A DNA stretch of 64,000 bases, from positions 237,356-301,355 of the forward strand of contig NZ_OGTP01000006.1 of assembly GCF_900258035.1 (NCBI RefSeq), written 5' to 3'. The position numbers and the translations under genes were made by a program. Under the pieces are notes generated by a model. That model made no database searches. It saw only the letters and a program-made list of their open reading frames with translations, and was not told where the DNA came from. The DNA is from Caballeronia novacaledonica. Its GTDB lineage: Bacteria > Pseudomonadota > Gammaproteobacteria > Burkholderiales > Burkholderiaceae. Of the stretch, positions 1 through 11,000 are shown one piece after another (within the stretch, counting starts at the first letter, position 1; each line of letters opens with the position of its first letter).

Positions 1-305
1 TGCGCGAGCGTCAGGTTCTGCGTGATCGTCAGATGCGGAAACAGTTCGAAGTGCTGGAACACCATGCCGACCTTCGAGCGCAGCTTCGACAAGTTGGTCT
101 TCTTGTCGGTGAGCGATTGCCCGTTGATCGCGATCTCGCCCTTCTGGAACGGCTCCAGGCCGTTCACGGTCTTGATGAGCGTCGACTTGCCCGAACCCGA
201 CGGGCCGCACACCACGACGACCTCGCCCTTCTTCACTTCGGTCGTGCAGTCCGTCAGCACCTGGAACTGCCCGTACCACTTGGAAACATTCTTGATAGAG
301 ATCAT
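1..305 (-). CDS. gltL: Glutamate/aspartate ABC transporter ATP-binding protein GltL (partial, 3' end beyond left edge)
   Basis: ATPase subunit of a polar amino-acid importer; it hydrolyses ATP on the cytoplasmic face of the GltJ-GltK permease. Only the first 101 residues are in the window. The Walker A motif GPSGSGKST lies at residues 34-42, and the Q-loop glutamine is at residue 84 in [12 protein letters not shown], wording typical of the GlnQ/GltL family (usual length about 241). The start ATG overlaps the gltK stop as ATGA, so the two are probably translationally coupled. The start begins [12 protein letters not shown]. Identity as gltL rather than another PAAT-family ATPase rests on the adjacent gltI, gltJ and gltK. 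Confidence 0.93.
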   Translation of the reverse strand, partial: MISIKNVSKWYGQFQVLTDCTTEVKKGEVVVVCGPSGSGKSTLIKTVNGLEPFQKGEIAINGQSLTDKKTNLSKLRSKVGMVFQHFELFPHLTITQNLTLA

Positions 306-979
306 CTTGCGACCTTTTTCTGAAGACTTTTGACGAGGGCCGACGCCACCACGCAAATCACGAAATAGCACGCGCCCGCGAACAGCACCATTTCGACGGA
401 CGTGCCGTCGCGGTCACCGATATTCGTCGCCGTGCGGAAGAAGTCCGCGAGACTGATGACGTAGACGAGCGACGTATCCTGAAACAGCACGATCGCCTGC
501 GTGAGCAGGAGTGGCACCATCGCACGAAAGGCCTGCGGCAGCACGACGAGTTTCATCGCCTGGCCGTACGTCATGCCGAGCGCGAAGGCCGCGTTCACCT
601 GACCGCGCGGCACCGCCTGAATGCCCGCGCGAATGATTTCCGAATAGTACGCGGCCTCGAACAGCGAGAACGCGACCATCGCCGAAGCGAGACGAATGTC
701 GATGTCCGCCGACAGCCCGAGCACGTTCTGCAGCACCTGCGGCACGATCAGGAAGAACCACAGCAGCACCATCACCAGCGGGATCGAGCGGAACAGCGTG
801 ACGTAGGCGCTCGCGAACCATTGCAGCGGCTTCACGCCCGACAGGCGGAACAGCGCGAGCACCGTTCCCCAGACGATGCCGACCACGATGGCGAGCACCG
901 TGATCTGCAGCGTGATCTTCGCGCCCGTCATCAGCGTGGGCCACTGCGTGAAGACGTCACTCCAGTTGAACTGATGCAT
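302..979 (-). CDS. gltK: Glutamate/aspartate ABC transporter permease GltK
   Basis: Inner-membrane permease subunit, 225 residues, the usual size for the HisM/GltK family. Hydrophobic segments are visible from about residue 20 onward, and the conserved cytoplasmic loop for ATPase contact is seen around [14 protein letters not shown]. It pairs with GltJ to form the translocation channel. The start overlaps the gltJ stop by one base (TAATG) and the stop overlaps the gltL start by four bases, so gltJKL is one tightly coupled transcript. Substrate is inferred from the whole cassette. Confidence 0.93.
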   Translation of the reverse strand: MHQFNWSDVFTQWPTLMTGAKITLQITVLAIVVGIVWGTVLALFRLSGVKPLQWFASAYVTLFRSIPLVMVLLWFFLIVPQVLQNVLGLSADIDIRLASAMVAFSLFEAAYYSEIIRAGIQAVPRGQVNAAFALGMTYGQAMKLVVLPQAFRAMVPLLLTQAIVLFQDTSLVYVISLADFFRTATNIGDRDGTSVEMVLFAGACYFVICVVASALVKSLQKKVAR

Positions 980-1719
980 TACTTGCCTCCGATGTAGCCA
1001 GGCAACCGCGTTTTCGCTTCGACCCAGCGCATCAACTGCATCACGACCAGATTGATGAGCATGTAGGCAACCGTCACCGCGATGAACGACTCATAGGTCT
1101 GCGCCGTGTAGTCGACGAGCTGACGTGCCTGCGCGGACAGATCCAGCAGACCGATGGTCGACGCCACCGCCGAGTTCTTGAACACGTTGAGAAATTCCGA
1201 CGTGAGCGGCGGCACGATGATGCGGTACGCGACCGGCATCAGCACATAACGATACGTCTGCCATTGCGTGAAGCCCATCGCGAGGCCCGCGTTGCGCTGT
1301 CCGCGCGGCAGCGCGTTGATGCCCGAGCGCACCTGTTCGCACACGCGCGCGCCGGTGAAGAGCCCGAGACAGATGATCGACGAAGAGAAGAACTGCGCGG
1401 TCGGCGGCAGTTGCTTGAACCAGTTGCCGATGGAAGGCGGCAGCAGTTCCGGTATCACGAGATACCAGACGAAGAACTGCACGATCAGCGGAATATTGCG
1501 GAAGATCGCGACATAGACGGTGCCGATGCCCGCCAGCGTGCGATTCGGGACCGTGCGCAAGATGCCGAACAACGAGCCGACCACGAGCGCGATCACCCAG
1601 GCCGCGAGCGACACGGTAATCGTCACCCAGAAGCCGGAGATCAGCCAGCCGAGATAGGTGGTGGGCTCGCCGGTCGAAACCGGACTCAGCAGGACGCCCC
1701 AGTTCCAGTGATAAGACAT
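979..1719 (-). CDS. gltJ: Glutamate/aspartate ABC transporter permease GltJ
   Basis: Inner-membrane permease, 246 residues. It begins [11 protein letters not shown], as GltJ proteins do, and carries the EAA-type loop near [18 protein letters not shown]. The ATG at 1719 follows a good ribosome-binding site (GGAGTGAG) that lies directly after a hairpin and T-run separating it from gltI. It therefore probably receives only read-through transcription from the gltI promoter. This fits the common excess of binding protein over permease. Function as glutamate/aspartate import is by family and cassette order I-J-K-L. Confidence 0.93.
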   Translation of the reverse strand: MSYHWNWGVLLSPVSTGEPTTYLGWLISGFWVTITVSLAAWVIALVVGSLFGILRTVPNRTLAGIGTVYVAIFRNIPLIVQFFVWYLVIPELLPPSIGNWFKQLPPTAQFFSSSIICLGLFTGARVCEQVRSGINALPRGQRNAGLAMGFTQWQTYRYVLMPVAYRIIVPPLTSEFLNVFKNSAVASTIGLLDLSAQARQLVDYTAQTYESFIAVTVAYMLINLVVMQLMRWVEAKTRLPGYIGGK

Positions 1720-1730
1720 GGACTCACTCC

Positions 1731-1765
1731 AAAAAGAAACGGAAGAAGCAAGCTCCTTCCGTTTC
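1731..1765 (-). terminator. Attenuator-like hairpin between gltI and gltJ
   Basis: On the minus strand a 10-bp perfect stem (gaaacggaag at 1736-1745 with its complement at 1756-1765) has a 10-nt loop and is followed by five T residues (1731-1735). The gltJ ribosome-binding site follows at once. This has the form of a Rho-independent terminator placed inside the operon, which would lower gltJKL expression relative to gltI. Confidence 0.7.
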
Positions 1766-1787
1766 GTTCGTTCGAGACTCGAACCGG

Positions 1788-2681
1788 TTAGTCGATTGCC
1801 TTGTCATTCGGGCTCTTGTAGAGAGCCTTCATGTCGTCACTTTCCGGGAAGTTGAGGTTGAGACCCTTCGGCGGGATCGGGCTTTCGAACCACTTCTTGT
1901 AGATCTTGTCCGCATCACCCGACGTTTCGACCTTGGCGATCGCGTCGTCGACGACCTTCTTGAATTCCGGATCGTTCTTGCGGATCATGCAGCCGTACGC
2001 TTCATGCGATTGCGGCGCGCCCACGATCACGAAATCGTTCGGGTTGTTCGACTTGGCGCGCTCGCCGGCGAGCAGCGCATCGTCCATCATGAACGCGACG
2101 GCGCGGCCCGTCGACAGCGTCAGGAACGACTCGCCGTGGTCCTTCGCGCTGATGATGTTCATGCCCATGCTCTTGTCCTGATTCATCTTGCGAAGCAGGC
2201 GCTCGGACGTGGTGCCGGCCGTCGTCACGACGGTCTTGCCCTTCAGGTCGGCCCAGTCCTTCACGCCCGAATCCTTCTTGGTCATGAGACGCGTGCCGAT
2301 CACGAAGATCGTGTTCGAGAAGGAGACTTGCTGCTGGCGTTCGGCGTTGTTCGTCGTCGAGCCGCACTCGATATCGACCGTGCCGTTCTGCACGAGCGGA
2401 ATGCGGTTCTGCGACGTGATCGGCGTGAGCTTGACCTTCAGATCCTGCATGCCGAGCTTCTGCTTGACGGCCTCGACGACCTTCAGCGCGAACTCGTGCG
2501 AGTAGCCGACGACATTCTGCTTGTCGTCATAGTATGAAAACGGAATGGACGATTCGCGATGCCCCAGCGAGATCACACCCGTGTCCTTGATTTTCTTCAG
2601 CGTGCCCGCGTCCTGCGCGTATGCGCTGGTGGCGATGAAACCGAGCGCGGCGACGAGCAGCGCAGCCTTTTTAACCTTCAT
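1788..2681 (-). CDS. gltI: Glutamate/aspartate periplasmic binding protein GltI
   Basis: Solute-binding protein of the SBP_bac_3 family, 297 residues. A signal peptide is clear: MKVKK, a hydrophobic core, then cleavage near SAYA/QDAG at about residue 22. The mature protein shows the GltI signatures GHRESSIPFSYYD near the N terminus and GTTTSERLLRKMN in the middle. A GGAGA ribosome-binding site lies eight bases before the ATG. It captures glutamate or aspartate in the periplasm and delivers it to GltJK. It is first in the gltIJKL cassette and sits downstream of gdhA on the same strand, consistent with glutamate uptake and catabolism. Confidence 0.94.
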   Translation of the reverse strand: MKVKKAALLVAALGFIATSAYAQDAGTLKKIKDTGVISLGHRESSIPFSYYDDKQNVVGYSHEFALKVVEAVKQKLGMQDLKVKLTPITSQNRIPLVQNGTVDIECGSTTNNAERQQQVSFSNTIFVIGTRLMTKKDSGVKDWADLKGKTVVTTAGTTSERLLRKMNQDKSMGMNIISAKDHGESFLTLSTGRAVAFMMDDALLAGERAKSNNPNDFVIVGAPQSHEAYGCMIRKNDPEFKKVVDDAIAKVETSGDADKIYKKWFESPIPPKGLNLNFPESDDMKALYKSPNDKAID

Positions 2682-2875
2682 GTGTTCGATCTCCTGTGGC
2701 GAAAAACCGGGGCAAGTTTAGCAGGGTAATTATTCTGAAAGAATGATTGTTAACCCACGTCGTCTTATTTGTGAGACGCCGGGTTGCAACGGGTTGCGAC
2801 CGCGCATCTTACTGGCGTTTTTGGGCAGACGCTTGACCGAATACAACTAACCGGGCGACTTGTAGTTTTCATGCA

Positions 2876-2913
2876 AATACGGGCGGCATTTCCGAGGAAA
2901 TGCCGCCCGTATT
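2876..2913 (-). terminator. Strong terminator-like hairpin after gdhA
   Basis: A perfect 18-bp inverted repeat with only two unpaired bases at the centre (arms 2876-2893 and 2896-2913). It lies 33 bp beyond the gdhA stop and about 195 bp before gltI. Flanking T-runs are weak on both sides, so it may act in both directions or be an mRNA 3' end structure. It separates gdhA from the gltI transcript. Confidence 0.65.
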
Positions 2914-2946
2914 ACTTAGAGGATGCGACCGCAGCGCCGCATCGGA

Positions 2947-4260
2947 TCAGGGATAGAGCCCGCGCATTTCACGCGCCTGCAGAATCCGCGTACACGCGAC
3001 GATAAACGCCGCCGTGCGGACCGAAACCTGATGCTCGCTCGCGACCTGCCACACGCCGGCGAACGCTTCGCGCATCACGCGTTCGAGACGCTGATTGATT
3101 TCGTCCTCGGTCCAGAAGAAGCTCGAAAAATCCTGCACCCATTCGAAGTACGAGACCGTCACGCCGCCCGCGTTCGCGATGACGTCCGGAATCACGAGAA
3201 TGCCCTTGTCGTTCAGGATGTCGTCCGCGGCGGTCGTGGTCGGGCCGTTCGCGCCTTCGACGACGATCTTCGTGCGAATCTTCGACGCGTTCCTCTCGGT
3301 GATCTGGTTTTCCAGCGCGGCCGGAATCAGGATGTCGCTTTCGATCATCCAGAACTCTTCGGCCTGCACCGGGTCCGCGCCCGCGAAACCGCCGACGCCG
3401 CCGTTCTTCGCGACGTGATCGAGCAGCGCGACCGCATCGATGCCCTTCGAGTTGTGGATCGTGCCCGTGTGATCCTGCACGGCGATCACGCGCGCGCCCG
3501 CTTCCTGGAACAGCTTGGCCGCGATGCCGCCCACGTTGCCGAAGCCTTGCACCGCGATGCGCGCGCCTTCGATATCCATGCCGATGCGCCGCGCCGCCTC
3601 GGTGCCGACGACGAACACGCCGCGCCCCGTCGCTTCCTTGCGGCCGAGCGAACCGCCGAGCGAGATCGGCTTGCCGGTCACGACGCCCGTCGCCGTCTGG
3701 CCCTGGTTCATGGAGTAGGTGTCCATCATCCACGCCATGATCTGCTCGTTCGTGTTCACGTCCGGCGCGGGAATGTCCGTGTTCGGCCCGATGATGATGC
3801 CGATCTCGCTGGTGTAACGACGCGTCACGCGCTCGAGTTCGCCGCGCGACAGCGTGCGCGGATCGACGCGGATACCGCCCTTCGCGCCGCCGTACGGCAC
3901 GTTCACGGCGGCGTTCTTCACCGACATCCACGCGGACAGCGCCATCACTTCGGAAAGCGTCACGTCCTGGTGATAACGCACGCCGCCCTTGCCCGGACCG
4001 CGCGACGTGTTGTGCTGCACGCGATAGCCTTCGAAGTGCGCGACGGTGCCGTTATCGAGTTCGATCGGGCAATCCACGACGAGAATGCGCTTCGGGCGCT
4101 TGAGGGTTTCGAGCCAGCGGGAGAGGGAACCGAGATACGGGGCGACGCGATCGACCTGGCGCAGATAGTTTCCCCAGGGACCGAGATCATCGGCGTGGAG
4201 ATACGACGGGATGGCGTGTTTTGCGTCCGGCGTTTGCACAGGTTGCTTCGAGGCAGACAT
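2947..4260 (-). CDS. gdhA: Glutamate dehydrogenase
   Basis: Glu/Leu/Phe/Val dehydrogenase family, 437 residues; it interconverts glutamate with 2-oxoglutarate and ammonia. Visible motifs are [10 protein letters not shown] (Lys91), the active-site PYGGAKGG (Lys127), the catalytic aspartate in PAPDVNT (Asp167), and the dinucleotide-binding GFGNVG at 239-244. Its style ([21 protein letters not shown], about 435 residues) is that of the smaller hexameric enzymes of beta-proteobacteria. It lies upstream of gltIJKL on the same strand, separated by a hairpin. A LysR gene lies immediately upstream. Cofactor preference cannot be decided by eye. Confidence 0.95.
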   Translation of the reverse strand: MSASKQPVQTPDAKHAIPSYLHADDLGPWGNYLRQVDRVAPYLGSLSRWLETLKRPKRILVVDCPIELDNGTVAHFEGYRVQHNTSRGPGKGGVRYHQDVTLSEVMALSAWMSVKNAAVNVPYGGAKGGIRVDPRTLSRGELERVTRRYTSEIGIIIGPNTDIPAPDVNTNEQIMAWMMDTYSMNQGQTATGVVTGKPISLGGSLGRKEATGRGVFVVGTEAARRIGMDIEGARIAVQGFGNVGGIAAKLFQEAGARVIAVQDHTGTIHNSKGIDAVALLDHVAKNGGVGGFAGADPVQAEEFWMIESDILIPAALENQITERNASKIRTKIVVEGANGPTTTAADDILNDKGILVIPDVIANAGGVTVSYFEWVQDFSSFFWTEDEINQRLERVMREAFAGVWQVASEHQVSVRTAAFIVACTRILQAREMRGLYP

Positions 4261-4368
4261 TGATGCTCCAGCGGTGAAGGAATGCGCTCATTGTCGAAAA
4301 AGGCCGTTTCCAAATCCAATGCCGTTTCCTTATCCCGTCATGCATTTCTTGCATAACGTCGCTGGGCC

Positions 4369-5340
4369 TTACGCGGCGGGCTTCCCGGCCGATGCCGTCA
4401 ACAATTCTTCCCCGACTGCATCCCATAGCGCGCGCATCAGCGCCTGTCGCGGTTCCTCGCCTTGCGCGGCGAGCTTGTCGCGATAGAGGCGGATTTCCAT
4501 CGTCAGCGTGAACTGGCCGGCGGGCGTGCCGCGCGTGCCGCGATCGAGGCGAATCAGCCGCCCTTCCTCGACCGCGTCTTCCACCGCGCTGTGCGGCAGG
4601 AACGCGACGCCGTGCCCGGCCAGCGCCATCGCCTTGAGGCCTTCGGCCATGTCGGTTTCATAGACCTTGTCGAGATAGAGCCGCGCGGGCGCCGTCGCGA
4701 TGATGACTTCGGTCATGCGTCCGAGATAGGCGTTCGGCGTGTACGAGAGGTAAGGAACCGGCGACTCGGCCGTCGCGGGCAGCGTGAAGCGCGCGCGTCC
4801 GCCCTTGGTGACGGCGGAGAACGGGCTGATCGGCTCGGCGCCGAGCGTGAGCATGTCGTAGCGGGCGGGATCGAGCGCGACCGGATGACTCGGATGGTGA
4901 TAGCCCATCACGAGATCGCAGCCGCCTTCGACGAGCGACAGCACCGCATCGTGAACGTTGAGCGCGCGCAGCCGCGTATGGATGCGCCCGAGCCGCGCCT
5001 CGATATGTTCGAGCCAGCGCGGAAAATACGTGAGCGAGAGCGTGTGCGGCACGGCGAACTCGATGGTCGCCGAAGGCACGCCGCCCTGCCCGCGCAGCAG
5101 CGTGCGCGCTTCGTGGAACTGCGAGAGCATCGCGAGCGCCTGCTCGTAGAACACGTTGCCCGCTTGCGTGAGCCGCGTCGGATACACGGACCGGTCGATG
5201 AGTTCCGTGCCGAGCCACGCCTCCAGCGCCTGGATGCGCCGCGAAAAAGCGGGCTGCGTGATATGCCGAAGTTCGGCGGAGCGGCTAAAGCTGCGCGTCT
5301 CCGCGAGCGACACGAAGTCTTCCAGCCATTTGAGTTCCAT
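4369..5340 (-). CDS. LysR-family transcriptional regulator
   Basis: A 323-residue LysR regulator starting MELKWLEDFVSLAET. The N-terminal winged helix-turn-helix (residues about 3-60) contains SFSRSAELRHITQPAFSRR. An effector-binding domain follows. I chose the ATG at 5340 because the winged helix begins there; the open frame extends upstream but that part has no family likeness. It is on the same strand as gdhA with a 108-bp gap. Control of gdhA or gltIJKL is possible but not shown. The ligand is unknown. Confidence 0.88.
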   Translation of the reverse strand: MELKWLEDFVSLAETRSFSRSAELRHITQPAFSRRIQALEAWLGTELIDRSVYPTRLTQAGNVFYEQALAMLSQFHEARTLLRGQGGVPSATIEFAVPHTLSLTYFPRWLEHIEARLGRIHTRLRALNVHDAVLSLVEGGCDLVMGYHHPSHPVALDPARYDMLTLGAEPISPFSAVTKGGRARFTLPATAESPVPYLSYTPNAYLGRMTEVIIATAPARLYLDKVYETDMAEGLKAMALAGHGVAFLPHSAVEDAVEEGRLIRLDRGTRGTPAGQFTLTMEIRLYRDKLAAQGEEPRQALMRALWDAVGEELLTASAGKPAA

Positions 5341-5470
5341 TCGATTCAGGCGCGCTCGGCGCGCGTTCGGCAAAGACCGCATTCTAGCGGGCGCGTGAAA
5401 CGCGCGAAGGCGCGGCGGACGCACCGATGACGCCGCCCGCGCTTTCGCCTCATTCCGGCGTGCTTGCGCG

Positions 5471-7354
5471 TCATTCGCCCAGTGCCGCCAGCGCCGCCTC
5501 GCCTTCGCCGGGCCCGGCGGCGCGTTGTTGCTGAAGCGCCCACATCTGCGCAAACAGCCCGCCCGCGTTCAGCAGTTCCGCATGCGTGCCCCGCTCCACG
5601 ATGCGCCCGTGATCCATCACGATGATCTGCTGCGCATGCACGACCGTCGAAAGCCGATGCGCGATGATGAGCGTCGTCCGCTCGCGTGCGATCGAATCGA
5701 GTTCGCGCTGAATCGCGCGTTCGGATTTCGAATCGAGCGCCGACGTCGCTTCGTCGAAGATCAGGATCGGCGGATTCTTCAACAGCGTGCGCGCGATCGC
5801 AACGCGCTGCTTCTCGCCGCCCGACAGCTTCAGCCCGCGCTCGCCGACAGGCGTGTCGTAACCCGCCGGCAACGCCTCGATGAACTCGTGGATATGCGCC
5901 GCGCGCGCCGCCGCGATCACTTCGTCGCGGCTCGCGGAAGGACGCCCGTACGCGATGTTGTAATAGATCGAATCGTTGAAGAGCACGGTGTCCTGCGGCA
6001 CGATGCCGATCGCCGCGCGCAATGAATCCTGCGTCACGTCGCGAATGTCCTGCCCGTCGATCCTGATGCTTCCGCCCTGCGCGCGCTCGAGATCGTAGAA
6101 GCGGAACAGCAGCCGCCCGAGCGTCGACTTGCCCGATCCGCTGTGCCCGACCACGGCCGTCGTCGTGCCGGCCGGAATCGTGAAATCGACGCCATGCAGA
6201 ATCGGCCGCGCCTTCTCGTACGCGAAGCTCACATTCTCGAAACGCACTTCGCCGCCGCGCACGGCGAGTGGCTGCGCGTTCGGCGCATCGGGGACTTCGC
6301 GGCCCGCGCCGAGCAGCGTGAACATGCGATCCATGTCGGTCAGCGCCTGCTTCAGCTCGCGATACACGACACCGAGAAAATTCAGCGGAATATAAAGCTG
6401 CAGCATGAACGTGTTGATGAGCACGAGGTCGCCGAGCGTGAGACGCCCCGCCATCACGCCCTGCGTCGCGCGCCAGAGAATGAACACTAGCCCGACGCCG
6501 ATGATCATCTGCTGCCCGAAATTGAGCATCGACAGCGAGCGTTGCGACTTGATCGCCGCCGCGCGATAGCGTTGCAGGTTTTCATCGTAACGGCGCGTTT
6601 CCCACTCCTCGTTACCGAAGTACTTCACGGTCTCGTAGTTCAGCAGCGAATCGATCGCGCGCGAGTTCGCCTTCGAATCGAGATCGTTCATCGTGCGGCG
6701 AAAATGCGTGCGCCACTCGGTGACCTTCACCGTGAACACGATGTACGTGACGAGCGCGACGAACGTGACGATCGCGTAATACGCCTCGTACTTCGTCACG
6801 AAGAACGCGAGCACGAGACCGACTTCGACGAGCGTCGGCAGGATGCTGTAAAGCGAATAGGAAACGAGTTGCTGGATGCCGCGCGTGCCGCGTTCGATGT
6901 CGCGCGACATGCCGCCCGTCTGCCGCTCCAGATGAAAACGCAACGACAGCGAATGCAGATGCCGGAACACTTGCAGCGCGAGTTGCCGCACGGCGCTTTC
7001 GGTGACCTTCGCGAAGAGCAGTTCGCGGAGTTCGGTGAAGAGCGATGTCGAAAGCCGCGCGCCCGCATAAGCGATCACGAGCAGCCCGATGCCGCCGATC
7101 AGCACGATGCCCGGCGCGTCGTGCGCGCGTCCGAGGGCGGTGAGATGCTGCACGGAAGCGAGGCCGTCGACGATGCGCTTCATCACGATCGGCACGCCGA
7201 GATTCGCGACCTTCGCGCCGATCAGGCACGTGAGCGCGAACGCGACGCGCCATTTGTACGTGGTGAGGTAAGGCAGCAGCGAGCGGATCGTCTGCCAGTC
7301 GTTGCGCGAACCCTGGGCCATCGGGGCGGGCTCGCTGTTGGGATAGCGGCGCAT
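5471..7354 (-). CDS. ATM1-type ABC exporter (fused permease/ATPase)
   Basis: Half-size ABC exporter, 627 residues from the chosen ATG. The N-terminal membrane domain (about 25-330) has six likely segments and the hallmark of the ATM1/HMT1 group, SRAIDSLLNYETVKYFGNEE (residues 231-250). The ATPase domain shows Walker A GHSGSGKST (403-411), signature LSGGEKQ (510-516), Walker B ILIFDEA (530-536) and an H-loop histidine near 566. Relatives export glutathione-linked sulfur or metal compounds, or detoxify metals. The start is uncertain: an ATG at 7321 and upstream starts are also open, and none has an ideal ribosome-binding site. Confidence 0.88.
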   Translation of the reverse strand: MRRYPNSEPAPMAQGSRNDWQTIRSLLPYLTTYKWRVAFALTCLIGAKVANLGVPIVMKRIVDGLASVQHLTALGRAHDAPGIVLIGGIGLLVIAYAGARLSTSLFTELRELLFAKVTESAVRQLALQVFRHLHSLSLRFHLERQTGGMSRDIERGTRGIQQLVSYSLYSILPTLVEVGLVLAFFVTKYEAYYAIVTFVALVTYIVFTVKVTEWRTHFRRTMNDLDSKANSRAIDSLLNYETVKYFGNEEWETRRYDENLQRYRAAAIKSQRSLSMLNFGQQMIIGVGLVFILWRATQGVMAGRLTLGDLVLINTFMLQLYIPLNFLGVVYRELKQALTDMDRMFTLLGAGREVPDAPNAQPLAVRGGEVRFENVSFAYEKARPILHGVDFTIPAGTTTAVVGHSGSGKSTLGRLLFRFYDLERAQGGSIRIDGQDIRDVTQDSLRAAIGIVPQDTVLFNDSIYYNIAYGRPSASRDEVIAAARAAHIHEFIEALPAGYDTPVGERGLKLSGGEKQRVAIARTLLKNPPILIFDEATSALDSKSERAIQRELDSIARERTTLIIAHRLSTVVHAQQIIVMDHGRIVERGTHAELLNAGGLFAQMWALQQQRAAGPGEGEAALAALGE

Positions 7355-7596
7355 GAGTCGTATTGTCTGAACGCGTCGCTTGGGGGCGGCGTCGGGGATG
7401 CTGTTATCGGCGAAAGGGGCGCACGTCTCGCGCATGCTTTCCCGTACAATTTGCTGCAAGCCCCGGCGTCACCGAGGTCTTTTGCCCCGCGCGCGGCGGG
7501 GTCCACTCATCAATATGCATTGTCGCAGAAGGTTCGAGGGGCCGCTCACGCCGGCCAGCCCGCCTTCCCGCCGCATTGCGAACCGGAGCGCCCTCC

Positions 7597-7992
7597 ATGA
7601 ACGACCATTCCAGTCTTCCCGAAAAGCACGTCGCGCTGCGCGTCGTGCCGCAGCCCAGCGACGCCAATGTCCACGGCGACGTCTTCGGCGGATGGATCAT
7701 GGCGCAGGTGGACATCGCCGGCTCCATTCCGGCGAGCCGGCGCGCGAACGGCCGCGTCGCGACCGTCGCGGTGAACTCGTTTCTGTTCAAGCATCCGGTG
7801 TTCGTCGGCGACCTGCTGAGCTTTTACGCCGATATCGTCAAGACCGGCAATACATCGGTGACGGTGTCGGTCGAAGTGTGGGCGCAGCGCATGAACCTCG
7901 CCGAAGAAGTCGTCAAGGTCACGGAAGCGACGCTCACCTACGTCGCGACCGACCGCGATCGCCGTCCGCGCGTGCTGCCGTCGCGCGACTAG
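7597..7992 (+). CDS. Acyl-CoA thioesterase, YciA-like hotdog protein
   Basis: 131 residues, single hotdog domain. The conserved segment DANVHGDVFGGWIMAQVDIAG carries the Asn-His-Gly-Asp-Val-Phe-Gly-Gly pattern of YciA-type thioesterases, with the catalytic aspartate in it. AVNSFLFKHPVFVGDLLSFYAD follows the usual fold. These enzymes hydrolyse a range of acyl-CoAs in the cytoplasm. The ATG at 7597 is preceded by GGAG. It is transcribed divergently from the ABC exporter and converges on the GGDEF/EAL gene, ending 8 bp from it. Confidence 0.9.
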   Translation: MNDHSSLPEKHVALRVVPQPSDANVHGDVFGGWIMAQVDIAGSIPASRRANGRVATVAVNSFLFKHPVFVGDLLSFYADIVKTGNTSVTVSVEVWAQRMNLAEEVVKVTEATLTYVATDRDRRPRVLPSRD

Positions 7993-8000
7993 ACGCGCGC

Positions 8001-11000
8001 TCAGTGGGGCAGCACGCCCCGCTGCAACAAGCCCGGAATCGCTTCGTGCGGCATCGGGCGCGAGAACAGATAGCCCTGCATTTCGTCGCAATCGCGCTCG
8101 CGCAGGAATTCGTGCTGCGCGTGCGTTTCGACGCCCTCCGCGATCACCTGCAATTCCAGCGAATGCGCAAGCGCGATGATCGCCGACGTGATCGTTTCGT
8201 CATCGCCCGACGAGCCGATATCCGCAACGAACGAGCGGTCGATCTTCAACCGGTGCACCGGGAAGCGCTTGAGATACGACAGGCTCGAATAGCCCGTGCC
8301 GAAGTCGTCGATCGCAATGCCGATGCCGAGCGCCGATAGCTCCGAGAGCATCGTGATCGCTTCCTCGGCGTTGCGCATGATCGCGCTTTCCGTGAGTTCG
8401 AGTTCGAGATAGCGCGGCTCGAGCCCGGTCTCTTCGAGCACGGACGTCACGAGCCGCGCGATGTCGCGTTGCTGGAAATGCCGCGCCGACAAATTCACCG
8501 ACACGCGCGCCGGCGGCAGCCCGGCGTCCTGCCACGCCTTGTTCTGCCGGCACGCTTCGCGCAACACCCACTCCGACAAAGGCCCGATCAAACCGCTCTC
8601 TTCCGCCACGGGAATGAACGACGCGGGCGGCACGAGCCCTTGCTCCGGATCGTGCCAGCGCACGAGCGCCTCGATACCGACGATCGCACGCGTGGCCATG
8701 TCCACCTGCGGCTGATAGTGCAGCAGGAATTCGCCGTCGCGCAGCGCACGCCGCAAGCGCCGTTCGAGATTCATGCGCGCGCCGACGCTCGCGTTCATCT
8801 CGGGCTGATAGAACTGATACGTGTTGCGGCCCATGTCCTTCGCGCGATACATCGCGAGATCGGCCTTCTTCATCACGGTTTCGGCGTCGTCGCCGTCTTG
8901 CGGATAAAGACTCGCGCCCATGCTGCAACCGACATAAAGCTCGGTGTCGTCGAGCCAGACCGGCTCCGAAATCGCCGCACGCGTGCGTTCCATCCACGCG
9001 ATCAAGCCGGCGTCGTCGGTGATATCGGGCAGCACGACCACGAACTCGTCGCCGCCGTGACGCGCGACCGTATCGCTCGATCGCGCCGAGCGCGCGAGCC
9101 GCTCCGCGATCACCGCGAGCAGACGGTCGCCGACGCTGTGACCGAGACTGTCGTTGACGTTCTTGAAGCCGTCGAGATCCATGAAGACGACGGCGATCTT
9201 CGACTCGCGCCGCCGCGCCGTCTCGATGGCGTGCTGCAAGCGGTCGCGCAGCAGATTGCGGTTCGGCAGGCGCGTGAGCGTGTCGTAATTCGCCTGATAT
9301 TCGAGCTCTTCCTGATAGTGCATCAGATCGGTCACGTCGTTGATGATGCCGATGTGATGCGTCGTCATGCCCTGCGCATCCGGCACCGGCGCGACGAAAA
9401 GCTGATTCCAGAAGAGCGCGCCGTCCTTGCGATAGTTGCGCACCACCACGCTCGCCTCCATGTTCGCGGAGAGCGCGCGGCGGATCGCGGTGAGGCCGTC
9501 CTGATCGCCGTCGGGGCCGTGCAGGAAGCGGCAGTCCTGCCCGATCACCTCGCTCGGGTCGTAGCCCGTGATGCGCTTGAACGCCGGATTCGCATACTCG
9601 ATCACGTTCGCGCCATCCACGACACCCGTGATCAGAATCGCGTTCACGCTCGCGTCGAGCGCGCGGCTTTGCAGGCGCAGCGCGAGTTCGGCGCGCTTGC
9701 GATCGGTGACGTCGTGATACGAGCCGAGCACGCCGATCGTCTGTCCTTCGCCGTCGAGCAGCGGCAGCTTGCTCGTGACGACGGTGCGCAGTTGCTCGCC
9801 CATCACGATGTCGCGTTCGTAGTGCATCTTCGGCACCGTCGTGACGATGACCTCTTCGTCGTCCGCACGCACGACGGCCGCGAACGCGCCCCACGGCAGC
9901 TCGAAATCCGTCTTGCCGATGACCTGCTCGTTGTACGCGAGACCCGCATCGCGCGCGAACGCGTTATTGCAGCCGAGATAGCGCAAATCGCGATCCTTCC
10001 AGAACACGCGCTGCGGGATGTTGTCGATAACCGCTTCGAGCATCTCGTTCGATCTGCGCGCCTCGGCTTCCGCGTTGATGCGGTCGGTCACGTCGTTCGC
10101 CAGCATGAAGATGCCGGGACGATTCGAATACGTGAGCGAGTGATGCGAGACATCCGCGCCGACGATCGCGCCGTCCTTGCGCCGATAGCGCCACACGCCC
10201 GCCGATCCTTGCCCCGGCGCGCTGCGCTCGCCGCCCTCGCCGCCGCTGCGCGCGAGCCGTGCGGCGAAGCTGTCGAAGTCGTCCGCGTGGTGCAGGTCGC
10301 GCAGCGTCATGTTCATGAACTCCGGCTCGTTGAAGCCGAAATGCTCGATCGCGGCCTGATTCACGGCGACGAAGCGCATCGTCTCGCGATCGACGATCCA
10401 CATCGGCACCGGATGCGCCTCGAACATGCCGCGAAAGCGTTCGTTGCTGCGCTGTCTCGCGCGCACGACGCCGAGCTTCTCGCGCGATTGCCGCTCGTGG
10501 CTCGCGAACAGCCAGATGAGCACGGCGCTGCCGGCGAGCATCGTGAAGACGAGCAGCAGCATCGCGCCGCTCGACGCCTGCGCGGACTGATCGAGCGCGA
10601 CGATGGTCGTGTTATCGATGCGCGAGCGCACGTAGTCGAGTTCGTCGTCGACGCTCTGCTGATCTTCGCCGAGCTTGACGAAAGCGGCGTCGGCCCACGC
10701 GCGGGATTCGTCGGGCGCGGCGTGTTTCGCGCGCTCGAACGCGAGTCCGGCATCGCGGCGCATTTCGGCGGCGCGGGCAGCGAGCGCGTCGAAAGCGCCC
10801 GTCGTGCCCGGCTCCATCGCGATCTGCGCGCGCAGTCCGCTTTCGAGCGCGTCGAGATGCGCCTCGCGCTCCTGACGACGCGCGTCGGTTTCGGCGATGC
10901 CGGTCGCTTCGAAGCGGCTCAGTTGCGTGAGCGATTCGCCGAGCGTGCCGCGCCAGGCCGCGAGATCACGCAGGAGGCTCATCGAGCGCAGCGTGCGCGC

